Shown here: piece after piece, positions 6,669 through 6,723 of the stretch
How the letters are laid out: the number at the start of each line of letters is the position of its first letter
Position numbering within the stretch: position 1 is the stretch's first letter
Origin: Acidobacteriota bacterium
GTDB lineage: Bacteria; Acidobacteriota; Holophagae; Thermotomaculales; Thermotomaculaceae
Direction of reading: 5' to 3'
DNA: 6,723 bases
Assembly: GCA_015487755.1 (NCBI GenBank)
Contig: WFPG01000012.1
Coordinates: 1-6,723, forward strand
Made by a program: the position numbers and the translations under genes
Notes under the pieces: generated by a model
Told to the model about the DNA's origin: nothing
Database searches by the model: none
What the model saw: only the letters and a program-made list of their open reading frames with translations

Positions 6669-6723
6669 ATGAGAGGGTTTAAATTAGGGCTTATAAACGC
6701 ATTTTTTATATATGTCTTTACAG
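6669..6723 (+). CDS. Start of an unidentified gene with hydrophobic N-terminus, 3'-truncated
   Basis: Only 18 codons are visible before the window ends, reading MRGFKLGLINAFFIYVFT. The ATG has a good ribosome binding site, AAAAGGA at 6657-6663, 5 nt upstream, and follows a terminator and a -10-like box, so it is likely a real start of a separate transcription unit. The two basic residues followed by a hydrophobic run suggest a signal peptide or first membrane helix. The product cannot be identified from this fragment. Confidence 0.6.
   Translation, partial: MRGFKLGLINAFFIYVFT

Noticed and set aside
1..6723. tRNA, rRNA, riboswitch, CRISPR array, insertion sequence or defence system
   Set aside because: Nearly all sequence is accounted for by six conserved coding regions; no repeats, terminal inverted repeats, cloverleaf sequence or effector genes were seen.

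Overview
The window is a compact stretch of bacterial chromosome. All recognisable genes are on the plus strand and nearly every base is coding. The DNA is visibly AT-rich. Arginine is written mostly as AGG/AGA, and start sites usually carry GGAG-type ribosome binding sites. A sigma-54 activator and a lipoprotein with Ser after the lipobox Cys suggest a Gram-negative-type bacterium. The lineage cannot be fixed from the sequence alone; an Acidobacteriota- or Deferribacterota-like organism would fit but is a guess.

Layout: (1) 2-886 is the 3' part of an NtrC/NtrX-type sigma-54 activator, with most of the AAA+ domain and a Fis-type helix-turn-helix; the 5' end lies outside the window. (2) 873-1517 is pyrE, orotate phosphoribosyltransferase. 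(3) 1517-3517 is a CLC-family chloride channel/transporter with a CBS pair and an RCK_C (TrkA_C) domain. (4) 3517-4650 is alr, alanine racemase. (5) 4650-5408 is truA, tRNA pseudouridine synthase A. (6) 5405-6550 is a predicted lipoprotein with coiled coils, a LysM-like domain and a C-terminal domain not firmly identified. (7) 6574-6600 is a rho-independent terminator. (8) 6669 to the window end is the start of a further gene with a hydrophobic N-terminus, preceded by a plausible -10 box.

Every adjacent pair from gene 1 to gene 6 overlaps (14, 1, 1, 1 and 4 nt), so these six genes almost certainly form one translationally coupled operon ending at the terminator. The functions are mixed: transcription control, pyrimidine synthesis, anion transport, D-alanine supply, tRNA modification and a probable peptidoglycan-binding lipoprotein. 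alr and the LysM lipoprotein share a cell-wall theme; the others look like housekeeping passengers. No mobile element, CRISPR array, RNA gene or clear new defence system is visible. The points most worth following are the CLC protein's substituted transport residues and regulatory tail, and the architecture of the lipoprotein.
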